Origin: Rosistilla carotiformis
GTDB taxonomy: Bacteria > Planctomycetota > Planctomycetia > Pirellulales > Pirellulaceae
NCBI RefSeq assembly: GCF_007753095.1
Contig: NZ_CP036348.1
Coordinates: 3,162,001-3,226,000, forward strand
Length of the DNA: 64,000 nucleotides
Direction: 5' to 3'
The notes beneath the pieces were generated by a model. It was not told the DNA's origin. It saw only the letters and a list, made by a program, of their open reading frames with translations, and did not search any database. Positions 10,497 to 19,940 of the stretch are shown here, in pieces. The translations under genes and the position numbers were made by a program. Every line of letters begins with the position of its first letter. Within the stretch, counting starts at the first letter, position 1.

Positions 10497-10926
10497 GTTG
10501 TGTTTTCGGACCGGGGTTGAATCCAGGCAGTCGCCTGGTCGTGCGAGAAAAGACCGCATCATAGTTGTGGGTTTTCCTGGGGACAAGGGTTGGTAATCTG
10601 CCAAAAGTTGACGAAGTCCATTGTCGTGTCGTTGCGCGGCGGCAAATTCCGAATTTGGCAATAAATCACGCCCGCTGGGCAAGCGGCTCAGCGGGCGATT
10701 CGAACGCGTAAGTGAGACCCTTGCGGCGGGCTGAGGTTCATGGGATCGTGTTCGTTGCGACCCCGATCGCCAGCTCCGATCTGGCGTTCAAGGCGAAATA
10801 ACGCCACATTAGTGTTTTGCACTGATTTCTCTCGCCACACGAAATCGGGCGTTTTTTCCGCTCCAGGCGGCAGTTTTCCCGGTGGCGCCGATGCCACGTT
10901 CGGTAAACGTCTCGAAAGCTATTCCC
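10497..10926. other. Divergent intergenic region ilvN / scpA with a GC-rich hairpin
   Basis: A 9-bp perfect stem CGCCCGCTG / CAGCGGGCG at 10669-10677 and 10689-10697 encloses an 11-base loop. In the minus (ilvN) direction it is followed by TGATTTATT, so it could be a leader hairpin or attenuator. I found no leader peptide rich in Leu, Ile or Val codons before it, so classical attenuation is not supported. Promoters for both neighbouring genes should lie here. Confidence 0.45.
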
Positions 10927-11736
10927 ATGACCTTCCGAATCGATTTGCCCGCCTACCGCGGTCCAATGGACCTGCTGCTGTACTTGGTGCGTCGCAGCGA
11001 ATTGGATGTCACCAAGATGTCGTTGACCAACGTGGTCGACCAGTACCTGGAATATTTGGAAGTTTTGCAGGATCTGGATGTCAACGGCGTCGGCGATTTC
11101 ATCGACCTGGCGTCCACTTTGGTGGAATTCAAAAGTAAGGCGGTGCTGCCGCAGGCGGACGACGAACAGGAAGAAGAGATCCTCGAAGACCCTCAGGAGG
11201 AGCTGGTCGAACGGCTGTTGGAGTACAAGCGGTTTCGCGATGCGTCGAGCATCTTGGACGAGATGGGGGAGCAGTGGCAGCAGCGGTACCCGCGGATCGC
11301 CGACGATCTTCCGCCGCGGCAAATCGATCCAGGAGACCAACCGATCGCCGACCTCGAACTGTGGGATCTGGTCAGCGCCTTTGGCCGGATCATGCGAGAA
11401 TCGTCCGGCCCGCCGCCGACGCAGGTGGTCTACGACGACACGCCGATCCACGTCTACATGCAACGCATCCACCAACAACTGCTCAAGCAAGAAGAGGTGC
11501 GTTTTTCCGACTTGTTCGACCTGGGGGCCCATAAGTCGGCAATGATTGGTATCTTTCTGGCGATCCTTGAGTTGGCAAGGCATTACGGTGTGTCGACCCG
11601 GCAGGAAGCCGGCGGCATTGAAATCGTGGTCACCCGAGGTGATCGGTTCGAGACGGAGCTGAATGTAAGCGAGGTCGACAACTACGACGCCAGCGCCGTC
11701 GATGAAACGAACTTGCCCATTAAAAAATCGTCTTGA
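10927..11736 (+). CDS. scpA: Segregation and condensation protein A
   Basis: Kleisin subunit (269 residues) that bridges SMC heads in bacterial chromosome condensation. The N-terminal motif [26 protein letters not shown] is diagnostic. The segment [18 protein letters not shown] follows, then an acidic linker and a C-terminal winged-helix region (VRFSDLFD...[16 protein letters not shown]). ATG 10927 puts the conserved sequence right at the N-terminus; an in-frame ATG at 10882 would add 15 residues. scpB is not adjacent. The stop sits only 8 bases before the ATG of the next gene, so scpA, the MBL-fold gene and hemW form an operon. Confidence 0.93.
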   Translation: MTFRIDLPAYRGPMDLLLYLVRRSELDVTKMSLTNVVDQYLEYLEVLQDLDVNGVGDFIDLASTLVEFKSKAVLPQADDEQEEEILEDPQEELVERLLEYKRFRDASSILDEMGEQWQQRYPRIADDLPPRQIDPGDQPIADLELWDLVSAFGRIMRESSGPPPTQVVYDDTPIHVYMQRIHQQLLKQEEVRFSDLFDLGAHKSAMIGIFLAILELARHYGVSTRQEAGGIEIVVTRGDRFETELNVSEVDNYDASAVDETNLPIKKSS

Positions 11737-11744
11737 GAGAGTTG

Positions 11745-12584
11745 ATGTTTGAAAATATTCCGTTGCGGCAGTGTCAACACGCGGGGCTGACCATCGAAGG
11801 CTATTCCCGCGCGGCTGTGCAAACGTGTTGGAGAATTCCTGAATTAAAGTGTGGTTTTGATCTGGGCGTTCAGCCTTGGGACTTCATGGGCACACCGACC
11901 TGGTTCGTCAGCCATACGCACCTGGATCACATCGCCGCGCTCGCCGTTTACGTCTCGCGTCGGCGGATGATGAAGATGGATCCGCCGGTGATCTATCTGC
12001 CCGCCAGTGCAATCGATCAATGCCTGGCGATGCTGCGATGCTTCACGCGCTTGGACAAAGGGGCGATGCCATGCGAGCTGTTGCCGGCGGCACCAGGGGA
12101 CGAAATCGAACTCTCACGCGAACTGGTCGTCAACGTCATTCCGACGTGGCATACGATCGAATCGGTGGGATTTATGGTCAGCGAGCGGCGGAAGAAGTTG
12201 AAAGAGGAATTCCAGGGACTGCAAGGGACCGAAATTCGCGACCTGCGTTTGAAGGGGATTGAGGTCTCGCACGAGACGCGCATGCCGATCCTCGCCTACA
12301 CCGGCGACACGCAGCCACGCGGACTCGATGAAAACCCGGAGGTCTTCGACTGTAAGATCTTAATTGCCGAGATGACTTTCATCGCCCCCGAGCACCGCAA
12401 GGACAAGATCCACAAACATGGCCACATGCATCTGGACGACTGGGTCGCACGGAAGGACCGATTCAACAATGAATTGATCATCGCATCGCATTTTAGCACG
12501 CGGTACAGCGATCCGCAGATCCGGCGAATGGTAGAAAAGAAGCTGCCCGGTCTGATGGGCGGCCGGTTGAACCTGTGGCTATAG
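11745..12584 (+). CDS. Metallo-beta-lactamase-fold hydrolase, ribonuclease Z-like
   Basis: Protein of 279 residues with the MBL-fold metal motif [11 protein letters not shown] (H57, H59, D61, H62). Further candidate ligands are THH-like residues in [11 protein letters not shown], the aspartate in AYTGDTQP and a C-terminal histidine in [10 protein letters not shown]. The overall pattern, including VSHTHLDH and the HMHLDDW segment, resembles RNase Z/ElaC-type or phosphodiesterase-like members. tRNA 3'-end processing is one possibility, but the substrate cannot be decided. ATG 11745 lies just after the scpA stop; a TTG at 11733 would overlap that stop. Its own stop overlaps the hemW start by 10 bases. 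Confidence 0.8.
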   Translation: MFENIPLRQCQHAGLTIEGYSRAAVQTCWRIPELKCGFDLGVQPWDFMGTPTWFVSHTHLDHIAALAVYVSRRRMMKMDPPVIYLPASAIDQCLAMLRCFTRLDKGAMPCELLPAAPGDEIELSRELVVNVIPTWHTIESVGFMVSERRKKLKEEFQGLQGTEIRDLRLKGIEVSHETRMPILAYTGDTQPRGLDENPEVFDCKILIAEMTFIAPEHRKDKIHKHGHMHLDDWVARKDRFNNELIIASHFSTRYSDPQIRRMVEKKLPGLMGGRLNLWL

Positions 12585-13744
12585 AAAACCAAAACTCACT
12601 GGATCTCACGGCGGCGGCGGATTTGGATCCGCCGCGGGCTGCTTATGTTCACGTGCCGTTTTGCCGGCACCGCTGTGGTTACTGCAATTTCAGTGTCTTG
12701 GCCGGACGCGACGATCTTGTCGACGCCTACCTTTCCGCCCTGCAGGTCGAATTGTCGCAATTGGGGCAGCCTCGCGTCGTCGACACGCTGTTCATCGGCG
12801 GCGGCACGCCGACCCACTTCGATGGCCACGCGCTGACGCGGTTCCTGACGCTGGTCCGCGATTGGTTCCCGCGGTCGGATCAGGCCACTGAATTCAGTGT
12901 CGAAGCGAATCCGAACGATATCACGCCGGCAAAGCTTGATGTTTTGAAAGCCTTTGGGGTCGACCGGATCAGCTTGGGCGTGCAGTCGTTTGATGCGGAC
13001 AAGTTGAAAACGTTGGAGCGAACGCATTCACCTGACGAAGCGCGCACGGCGATCCAGTTGGCCGCCGAAACGATTGGCAATGTCTCGATCGATTTGATCT
13101 TTGCCACGCCGGAGGAAACGCCCGCCGCGTGGCGACGCGATCTGCGCGATGCGGTCGCGCTGCCATTGAGCCATCTGTCGACGTACGGTCTGACCTTCGA
13201 AAAGGGAACTTCGTTTTGGAACCGGTTGCGGAAATCGGATCTGGCACCGATCGTTGAAGAAGACCAATTGGAGATGTTTCGCGATGCGATTTCGATTCCG
13301 GCGGCGGCTGGTTTGAAGCATTACGAGGTTTCGAATCATGCGTTGCCGGGGCGTCAGTGCCATCACAACATGGCGTATTGGCGGGGCGTGGGATGGTACG
13401 CGGCCGGTCCCGGCGCGGCATCGTTTGTCGATGGACGGCGGGCCGTCAATCATCGCAGTACGACCACGTACATCAAACGCTTGCTGCAAGGGAAATCGCC
13501 GATCGCCGAGTCCGAGCAATTGACCAACGAGCAATTGATCCGTGAACGGGTCGCGTTTGGTCTGCGGATGCTCGACGGCATCGATCTACGCGACGTCGGA
13601 CCGTTGGAGGTCGTCGACCGATTGCTGAACGCAAAGTTCCAGATGTTGATCGAGATCGGGATGTTGAAACGCACCGGCAGCCAGGTGGCGCTGACGCCGC
13701 AGGGGCTGTTTGTTAGCGATTCGGTCGTCTCGGAGATTCTGTAG
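12575..13744 (+). CDS. hemW: HemW-like radical SAM protein (haem chaperone)
   Basis: Radical SAM protein of 389 residues. The [4Fe-4S] motif is CRHRCGYC with C30, C34 and C37, preceded by the family signature [22 protein letters not shown] and RISLGVQSF are characteristic of the coproporphyrinogen III oxidase-like HemW branch, as is the C-terminal HemN_C domain. HemW members are thought to deliver haem to acceptor proteins rather than to oxidise coproporphyrinogen. The GTG start at 12575 overlaps the upstream gene by 10 bases, which indicates translational coupling. It was often annotated hemN in older genomes. Confidence 0.88.
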   Translation: MAIENQNSLDLTAAADLDPPRAAYVHVPFCRHRCGYCNFSVLAGRDDLVDAYLSALQVELSQLGQPRVVDTLFIGGGTPTHFDGHALTRFLTLVRDWFPRSDQATEFSVEANPNDITPAKLDVLKAFGVDRISLGVQSFDADKLKTLERTHSPDEARTAIQLAAETIGNVSIDLIFATPEETPAAWRRDLRDAVALPLSHLSTYGLTFEKGTSFWNRLRKSDLAPIVEEDQLEMFRDAISIPAAAGLKHYEVSNHALPGRQCHHNMAYWRGVGWYAAGPGAASFVDGRRAVNHRSTTTYIKRLLQGKSPIAESEQLTNEQLIRERVAFGLRMLDGIDLRDVGPLEVVDRLLNAKFQMLIEIGMLKRTGSQVALTPQGLFVSDSVVSEIL

Positions 13745-13777
13745 CCGCGAGGGTTGTTCGATCGTGGCGGTGCAAAA

Positions 13778-15088
13778 CTACTCCGCAGCCACTTCGTCCA
13801 TGCTGGCCAGATAACCTTTCATCCATTCCAGGATCTCGTCGTTGGAGATCGTTGCTTCGATGACTTCCATCGGCGCCTCGGCAACCGCGTGCAGGCAAGC
13901 GGCCAGCGCGTCGATGATCTCATCTTCGGTGCGGCGAAGCGCCGTGACCAGCCGACGACAAATGCTAGGCCCCGCTGCCGCGGCTTGGTGACCGTACTGG
14001 GCCAACGCTGTCGAGATGGGAATCGCAGCGGACCAACGGTTCTCCAACAGTTCACCAACGTGTTCGAAGACGAGTTCGTTGGGATCGATCGCCATCAGCG
14101 CGATTCCGGCCGACGCCGCGATCATGTCGACGCGATGATTCAGCAGATGTTCCAGTGCCGGTGCGGCGGCATGTGCGGCCGGACCGATCGAACGCAGTGC
14201 TTCGGCGGCCACCAGGACCACTTGTTCGTCGCGTGATCGCAGCATCTGGGTTAACGCCGGCACAAAGGCTTCACGCGGTTCAGCGTGTCGGCGGGCGATC
14301 TGTTCGGCGGCCAGGAATTGAAACGATTCATTGGACGAAACCATCTGCTCGGCCAGCTGCTGAATCGAACTTTGCGGCGAGGGAATCGAGGAAGCGTCGA
14401 TCACCATCGTACACGCGGCGGGCATCGACTTCTTGGCTTGTTTGTACGCGACCTGTGCATCGGCTCGCAGTTGGCGTCCCCACGCTGGGTCGGTTTCGTT
14501 CCGCAAGCGCGCCAGCAGCGCCGCAGCGTAACCGAGGTCGGCGGCGGTCAGAAAGCCCAGGCTGCGAAGCGCCGTGGCGGTGGGAGCGGGCGTACTGCAG
14601 CACGACGGTTTGACGGTACTGTTGCATACCGCGATCACAAAACCGCCGCAAAGCGTGGCCAGTTCGGTCAGCCATTGTCCTTGATCGGGAAGATCGCCCG
14701 GGTCGAACTGACCTAAGCGATAGTGCGAGATCTCGTGAGCCAAGGTGGTCACCAGTTGTCGCGGGTCGTGCAACGCTTCCTGCGGGACGCGCACTTTGGG
14801 TACATCACCGATCTGGTGAACCGCCGTCGCGGGAGTTCCGTCGGTCACCTCCCATTGCAAGCCGGAAATATCGGCTTGCATCTGTTTGGCGATCCTCGCG
14901 GCAACGTCGGGCAGTTCTTCTGCGGTTACCGTTTCGTTGGGTAGAAACGGAGCCGCATCGGTTACGATGGCCGTCTGTTGGATCACCGGCAACGTCAACC
15001 GATCGACCAAATAACGCATCCGCAGTTCGATCTGTCCACGTCGGGAAGCCGTCAACGGTGGCTTCGCTTTTCCAAATCCAAAAACCAT
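13778..15088 (-). CDS. Putative zinc metallopeptidase with C-terminal HEAT-like repeats
   Basis: Soluble protein of 436 residues. An HExxH zinc motif is visible at H118-E119-H122 within TTLAHEISHYRLGQ, flanked by hydrophobic residues as in true metallopeptidases. A short Cys-rich stretch (PSCC) follows at about residues 160-165, then TADLGYAAALLARLR. From about residue 240 to 420 the protein is built of alpha-helical HEAT-like repeats (SSNESFQFLAAEQIARR, VVLVAAEALRSIG, DMIAASAGIALMAIDP). No signal peptide is present. AGAGGTGG upstream of ATG 15088 is a good ribosome binding site; the longer upstream frame is unlikely to be translated. The pairing of a peptidase motif with a repeat scaffold suggests a protein-binding peptidase, but the substrate is unknown. 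Confidence 0.72.
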   Translation of the reverse strand: MVFGFGKAKPPLTASRRGQIELRMRYLVDRLTLPVIQQTAIVTDAAPFLPNETVTAEELPDVAARIAKQMQADISGLQWEVTDGTPATAVHQIGDVPKVRVPQEALHDPRQLVTTLAHEISHYRLGQFDPGDLPDQGQWLTELATLCGGFVIAVCNSTVKPSCCSTPAPTATALRSLGFLTAADLGYAAALLARLRNETDPAWGRQLRADAQVAYKQAKKSMPAACTMVIDASSIPSPQSSIQQLAEQMVSSNESFQFLAAEQIARRHAEPREAFVPALTQMLRSRDEQVVLVAAEALRSIGPAAHAAAPALEHLLNHRVDMIAASAGIALMAIDPNELVFEHVGELLENRWSAAIPISTALAQYGHQAAAAGPSICRRLVTALRRTEDEIIDALAACLHAVAEAPMEVIEATISNDEILEWMKGYLASMDEVAAE

Positions 15089-15155
15089 CGTCAACCACCT
15101 CTGAGATCTACGTGAGCGGCGCGGACGCCGCGTTTGCCCATGCGTTGCCGTCGCG

Positions 15156-15641
15156 CTAGTCGTGGTCGTGGCCACCTTCGCCGTGGGCGTGACCGTGTTC
15201 CATTTCTTCGTCGGTCGCGTCGCGGACTTCGCGAATCGTGACATCGAAGGTCAACGTCTCACCGGCCAGCGGATGATTTCCATCGACATGGATGATTTCA
15301 TCGCTGACCTCGATGATCGTGAAGATCATCGGACCATCGGGCGTATCGGCTTCGAACTGCATGCCGACTTCGATATCCTCGTCCCCTTCGAACTCGTCGC
15401 GTGGGACTTCCTGAATCAGTTCATCGGATCGCAAACCGTAACCCTCTTCAGGCTGGACGGTCACGTTCACATGATCGCCGACTTTTAGGCCTTCGAGTGC
15501 GCGTTCGAGGCCTTCGATGATTCCACCCTGACCGTGGAGGTACAGCAGCGGTTCGTGCCCTTCGGAGGAGTCGATCAATTCGCCTTTGTCATCGGTCAGT
15601 TTGTAATCGAACGCGACAACTTTGTCGGCTGTGATTTGCAT
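15156..15641 (-). CDS. slyD: FKBP-type peptidyl-prolyl isomerase, SlyD-like
   Basis: Prolyl cis-trans isomerase and chaperone of 161 residues. The FKBP part begins KVVAFDYKLTDDKGELIDSS and includes LYLHGQGGIIEGLERALEGL. The inserted IF-type flap (VTVQPEEGYGLRSDELIQEVPRD..F) is typical of SlyD. The acidic C-terminal tail is His-rich (GHAHGEGGHDHD), a feature linked in Escherichia coli SlyD to nickel binding and hydrogenase maturation. ATG 15641 gives the usual N-terminus; a GTG at 15680 would add 13 residues with no homology. The gene is 67 bases upstream of the HEAT-repeat metallopeptidase on the same strand and may be co-transcribed with it. Confidence 0.88.
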   Translation of the reverse strand: MQITADKVVAFDYKLTDDKGELIDSSEGHEPLLYLHGQGGIIEGLERALEGLKVGDHVNVTVQPEEGYGLRSDELIQEVPRDEFEGDEDIEVGMQFEADTPDGPMIFTIIEVSDEIIHVDGNHPLAGETLTFDVTIREVRDATDEEMEHGHAHGEGGHDHD

Positions 15642-15886
15642 CGGTTTGCTTTCGTAAATATTGAATTCTGTTGGAGACACGTTCGATTCATGCCTCCGAT
15701 TCGCTCAAGATAACACGAATCGTGAATTGGCAACGCGCGGGCACAGAACTTTTTCAAGGTGAATAAGTTTTTAAGTTTCCGCGGCAGGCTCAAGTCGAAA
15801 CGCCCGATTGCCCAGGCAAGAGTCGTGTCCGATCGCGCGGCCTCTACGTTCCCTGGAACCGATCGGTCCGCGGGGTGTGGGGGTAA

Positions 15887-15922
15887 ACAAAAACGGTCGA
15901 CCCGTTGCCGAGTCGACCGTTT
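15887..15922 (-). terminator. Intrinsic terminator of ppdK
   Basis: An 11-bp perfect stem AAACGGTCGAC / GTCGACCGTTT (15891-15901 and 15912-15922) with a 10-base loop. In the minus direction it is followed by TTGTTTAC, giving a T-rich tail. It starts 23 bases after the ppdK stop. Confidence 0.85.
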
Positions 15923-15944
15923 GTAGAATCAGAGATCGCAGCGA

Positions 15945-18605
15945 TTAGTTTTTAAGTGCTGCTTGAGCGGCGGCCAGACGCGCGATCGGCACGCGGAATG
16001 GGCTGCAGCTGACGTAATCCAATCCGACTTCGTGACAGAAGTTGATCGAAGCGGGATCGCCACCGTGTTCGCCACAGATGCCGCACTTCAGACCCTTCTT
16101 GGTGCTACGCCCCTTCTTGACGCCCATGTCAACCAATTGGCCAACACCGGTGGTGTCCAACGATTGGAAGGGGTCGCCGTGCAGGATGTCCTGCTTCAGG
16201 TAGTCGGGCAGGAAGGTGTTGATGTCGTCGCGGCTGTAGCCGAAGGTCATCTGCGTCAGGTCGTTGGTGCCGAAGCTGAAGAAGTCGGCGTCTTCAGCAA
16301 CTTCATCGGCGGTCAACGCAGCACGTGGGATTTCGATCATGGTACCGATCAAGATATCCAATTCGCCGTCGAACTTCTTCGCAGCTTTGGTCGCTTCGAT
16401 CGTCTCTTCGACCTTGCCACGGAGCAGTGTCAATTCGGCGCGCGTACCTACCAATGGGATCATGATCTCTGCCTTGGCATCGATCTTCTTGTTGACACAA
16501 GCGATCGCGGCTTCGGTGATCGCGGTGACCTGCATCTCGAGGATTTCGGGATAGGTGACGCTCAAACGGCATCCGCGATGACCCAACATTGGGTTCATTT
16601 CGTGCAGCTGTTCAGCACGCTTCTTGACTTCGGCAGGCGAAATTCCCAACGCTTCGGCCATCTCTTTTTGAGCGGCTTTTTCGTGTGGCAGGAATTCGTG
16701 CAAGGGTGGATCCAACAGACGGATGGTTACTGGCAGTCCCTTCATCGCGGTGAAGATGCCTTGGAAATCCTTGCGTTGGAACGGCAACAGTTTGGCCAAT
16801 GCCTTGCGGCGATCGTCTTCGGTGGTCGCCAGGATCATCGCACGCATGTGACCGATACGGTCGCCTTCGAAGAACATGTGCTCGGTGCGGCACAGTCCGA
16901 TGCCTTCGGCGCCAAACGCGCGAGCACGCTTGCTGTCTTCGGGAGTATCGGCGTTGGTGCGAACACCCAGGGTGCGATACTTGTCGGCCCATTCCATCAC
17001 GGTGCCGAAGTCGCCGCCCAACTTGGGTTCTTGGCGTTCAACCGCACCTTCCATAACTTCGCCCGAGGTGCCGTCCAGGCTCAGCGTGTCGCCAACCCCG
17101 TAGGTCTTGCCATTGACGGTGATCTTCTTGCTCTTTTCGTTGATGTCGACGCTACCGGCACCCGCGACACAACACTTGCCCCAACCGCGAGCGACAACCG
17201 CCGCGTGGCTGGTCATACCGCCGGTGCTGGTCAAGATGCCCGCGGCGGCATGCATGCCGTCGACGTCTTCTGGGCTGGTTTCCTTACGGATCAACAAGAC
17301 CGATTCGCCCGCTTCGGCACGTGCCTTGGCTTCCGCAGCAGTGAACGCCAACGTACCCACAGCCGCACCTGGCGACGCAGGCAATCCCGTTGCCAAGACG
17401 TTTGCTTTCTTCTTGGCTGCAGGGATGAAGCTTGGCAGCAGGCACTGGGTCAAATCGCCCGCGGGGATACGCAAAACCGCAGTCTTCTCGTCGATCAGAC
17501 CTTCTTTGACCATGTCGACGGCGATCTTGACGGCCGCGATACCGGTTCGCTTTCCGTCGCGAGTCTGCAGCATGTACAGCTTGCCCTTCTCGATCGTGAA
17601 CTCGATGTCCTGGACGTCCTTGTAGTGCGTTTCCAGCTTGTCTTTGATCGCGATCAGTTCGGCGTGAACCTCTTTGTTCCACTTCTTCATCTCGATCACT
17701 GGCAACGGGGTGCGGATACCTGCAACCACGTCTTCGCCTTGCGCGTTGATCAAGAACTCGCCGAAGAACTTGTTTTGACCGCTGGAAGGATCGCGAGTGA
17801 ACGCAACACCGGTTCCGCTGTCATCGCCCATGTTGCCATAGACCATCGATTGAACGTTAACCGCGGTGCCCAACAGGCCGCGGATGTTTTCGATTTCGCG
17901 ATAGCGGACGGCGCGTTCGGTGTTCCAGCTGCCGAAGACCGCTTCGATCGCCAGTTGCAACTGGTGGATTGGATCCTGTGGGAAGTCTTCGCCACCGTGC
18001 TTCTTGAAGACTGCCTTGTATTCTTCGCACAGTTCCTTCAGACCTTCGGCAGGCACGTCGGTGTCCAGATCGACTTTGTACTTCGTCTTAACCTTGTCGA
18101 ACGCGTGCTCGAATTCTTCGTGATCGATTCCCATCACGACGTCGCCGTACATGTTGATCAGGCGGCGGTACGCGTCGTAGGCGAAGCGTGGGTTGTCGGT
18201 CGCTTTGGCCAAACCTTCGGTGGCTGCGTCGTTCAGGCCCAAGTTCAAGATCGTGTTCATCATGCCCGGCATCGAAACCGCAGCACCCGAGCGAACCGAA
18301 ACCAACAGTGGGTTTTCGTCGTCGCCGAACTTCTTGTCCAATTCCTTTTCCAGGATGGCGACCGCTTCGTTGACTTCATCCATCAAACCGGCTGGCAACT
18401 TTTTGCCATTCTTGTAGTACGAGTCACAGCATGCGGTGGTGATCGTGAAGCCGGGAGGAACGGGCAGGCCGATCCGGGTCATTTCCGCAAGGTTAACGCC
18501 TTTGCCGCCCAGCAATTGCTTGCCTTCGCCTTGACCTTCGGTCTTGGTCTTGCCGAAGTAAAAAACCATTTTACTGGGAGAATCAGCCGCTTTCTTTTTT
18601 GCCAT
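15945..18605 (-). CDS. ppdK: Pyruvate, phosphate dikinase
   Basis: Interconverts pyruvate, ATP and phosphate with phosphoenolpyruvate, AMP and pyrophosphate. The 886-residue length is typical. The N-terminal nucleotide-binding domain contains LLGGKGVNLAEMTRIGLPVPPGF. The swivelling phosphohistidine domain has the catalytic His in GGMTSHAAVVARGWGK. The C-terminal PEP/pyruvate domain contains LDPPLHEFLP, GHRGCRLSVTYPEI, FGTNDLTQMTFG and the catalytic Cys region CGICGEHGGDP. ATG 18605 begins MAKKKAADSPSK; the frame is open 14 codons further upstream. It lies downstream of the C1 genes mtdB and fae on the same strand but is separated by 333 bases, so co-regulation is unproven. It may support gluconeogenesis or pyrophosphate-linked glycolysis. 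Confidence 0.96.
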   Translation of the reverse strand: MAKKKAADSPSKMVFYFGKTKTEGQGEGKQLLGGKGVNLAEMTRIGLPVPPGFTITTACCDSYYKNGKKLPAGLMDEVNEAVAILEKELDKKFGDDENPLLVSVRSGAAVSMPGMMNTILNLGLNDAATEGLAKATDNPRFAYDAYRRLINMYGDVVMGIDHEEFEHAFDKVKTKYKVDLDTDVPAEGLKELCEEYKAVFKKHGGEDFPQDPIHQLQLAIEAVFGSWNTERAVRYREIENIRGLLGTAVNVQSMVYGNMGDDSGTGVAFTRDPSSGQNKFFGEFLINAQGEDVVAGIRTPLPVIEMKKWNKEVHAELIAIKDKLETHYKDVQDIEFTIEKGKLYMLQTRDGKRTGIAAVKIAVDMVKEGLIDEKTAVLRIPAGDLTQCLLPSFIPAAKKKANVLATGLPASPGAAVGTLAFTAAEAKARAEAGESVLLIRKETSPEDVDGMHAAAGILTSTGGMTSHAAVVARGWGKCCVAGAGSVDINEKSKKITVNGKTYGVGDTLSLDGTSGEVMEGAVERQEPKLGGDFGTVMEWADKYRTLGVRTNADTPEDSKRARAFGAEGIGLCRTEHMFFEGDRIGHMRAMILATTEDDRRKALAKLLPFQRKDFQGIFTAMKGLPVTIRLLDPPLHEFLPHEKAAQKEMAEALGISPAEVKKRAEQLHEMNPMLGHRGCRLSVTYPEILEMQVTAITEAAIACVNKKIDAKAEIMIPLVGTRAELTLLRGKVEETIEATKAAKKFDGELDILIGTMIEIPRAALTADEVAEDADFFSFGTNDLTQMTFGYSRDDINTFLPDYLKQDILHGDPFQSLDTTGVGQLVDMGVKKGRSTKKGLKCGICGEHGGDPASINFCHEVGLDYVSCSPFRVPIARLAAAQAALKN

Positions 18606-18938
18606 CTTCAATAGCCTCTGCGTGATATGGGTAGTTGTATCGATCAAACGAGTGAAATCTGTACGCTCAGCGCAACGTTGCTGTGGCTAAAATCATGGCC
18701 GGACGTTCCGAGCGGAACGTCGATGAGCGCGATAGAATTTTGTTTAAAATAAGTTCGCAATCAGAAGCGAAAACCTGGTGTCGTGGGTTAGACCTGTGCG
18801 ACAATCGGCCAGAGGGAACTCGCAGGGCGTGCAACGTCCTGGAAGGCGCCGATCACTCCCTTCGGAGGTCCATGCGTCGGGAAAATGTAATTTGTAACGC
18901 CACAGACGTCAATATCCCGTTAGTTTGCCCCACATTGA
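18606..18938. other. Intergenic region mtdB - ppdK with a palindrome
   Basis: A perfect 8-bp inverted repeat GACGTTCC / GGAACGTC with a 4-base centre (GAGC) lies at 18702-18721, about 97 bases upstream of ppdK. It could be a regulator operator for ppdK or a terminator after mtdB, but no T-run supports the latter. The rest contains no convincing coding frame. Confidence 0.45.
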
Positions 18939-19787
18939 TCATCGGAGGTCTCGAGCGATCGCATGGATTGTTTCGGCATCGAGTCGTTGATCGTTCGACT
19001 TGAAAAGCCTCTTGATCGCAGCCCGGTGGATCTTCATCTTCGTCCCGCCAACGCCGATCGCCCCATATTCGATCCGCTGATCGGTCGCTTTGCCGCGGTC
19101 CATCACGTCGATCCCTTCGATTCCCACCGGTGGCACGGCGTTCAGGTCGATCGCCAACCGGACGTCGCTGGCCGCCAAGGTGGCGGCATCTAACAGTTGA
19201 ACGCCCGCGGCGCCGCAAGCAAAAACGGCATCGCACCCGGCAATTGCTTCGCTTCCTTGGCAAGCGCTCAGCCGATCGCCGCTGCCGAGGCGTTGGCCGA
19301 TTGCGTCACAAACCGCTTGGGCGCGGTCGATTTGCCGCGACGACAAACGCACCGTCGCGCCCGCTTGCAGCAGCAATCGAGCCACGCGTTGGCCGACCGG
19401 TCCGGTTCCCGCCAGTACCAGCGCTGTCGTCTGGGAGAGGTCGAGATGCTTTGCCGCCCGAACGACCGCCGCCGCAGCGGTCGTGTTCGATCCGTTGGAA
19501 TCCAACATCACCGAGACCCGCATCGGGCCGAAGAAGCATTGAACGATTCGCTCGTAAACGGCTTCTCCCGCGGCGACATCGCTGCCGCCAACAAAAATTG
19601 CCGTGCGGTGCAGGTCTTCGGGGCCGCGTGTGAACATCGCGCCGTGAACCAACGATTCGACGTTGTCCGGCGTGACGCCCGAGTATTGCAGCAGCGTATC
19701 GACCCCGGCGTCGGTTGCCACGATCGCATCGAAGGAACTGGCGTGCGGATCGGTATCCAGTTGCAACAAAATCTTCGGTGGTTTCAT
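18939..19787 (-). CDS. mtdB: NAD(P)-dependent methylene-tetrahydromethanopterin dehydrogenase
   Basis: Oxidises methylene-tetrahydromethanopterin to the methenyl form in the formaldehyde oxidation pathway. The protein has 282 residues. The N-terminus KILLQLDTDPHASSFDAIVA is typical of MtdA/MtdB-like enzymes. A tetrahydromethanopterin-binding domain (GGSDVAAGEAVYERI...FGPMRVSVMLDSNGSNTTAAAA) is followed by a Rossmann NAD(P) domain with LAGTGPVGQRVARLLLQAGA and SSRQ. MtdB rather than MtdA is favoured because the neighbour is fae. ATG 19787 is chosen because the conserved region begins there. fae lies upstream on the same strand, but a strong terminator at 19836-19867 separates them, so mtdB depends on readthrough or its own promoter. 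Confidence 0.92.
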   Translation of the reverse strand: MKPPKILLQLDTDPHASSFDAIVATDAGVDTLLQYSGVTPDNVESLVHGAMFTRGPEDLHRTAIFVGGSDVAAGEAVYERIVQCFFGPMRVSVMLDSNGSNTTAAAAVVRAAKHLDLSQTTALVLAGTGPVGQRVARLLLQAGATVRLSSRQIDRAQAVCDAIGQRLGSGDRLSACQGSEAIAGCDAVFACGAAGVQLLDAATLAASDVRLAIDLNAVPPVGIEGIDVMDRGKATDQRIEYGAIGVGGTKMKIHRAAIKRLFKSNDQRLDAETIHAIARDLR

Positions 19788-19835
19788 CGTGCTTGGGGTG
19801 TCGCGAGGAAAGGCGAAAAAGGGGCCAGGTGTTAA

Positions 19836-19867
19836 CAAAAAGCCCTCGGTGAAAGAACACCGAGGGC
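19836..19867 (-). terminator. Intrinsic terminator of fae
   Basis: A perfect 10-bp stem GCCCTCGGTG / CACCGAGGGC (19842-19851 and 19858-19867) with a 6-base loop is followed in the minus direction by TTTTTGTTAAC. It lies between the fae stop and the mtdB start, so it limits transcription of mtdB from the fae promoter. Confidence 0.85.
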
Positions 19868-19940
19868 GGATGGATACGTTGGGCGGTGAAGGATTTCGCT
19901 AACGAAAACACTTGCCGCCGACCGCGTCAGCGTTCCAGGC

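Noticed and set aside
15963-18614. Very long open frame (883 codons) on the plus strand opposite ppdK
   Set aside because: It is the antisense shadow of ppdK created by codon bias in GC-rich DNA; the peptide has no recognisable domain.
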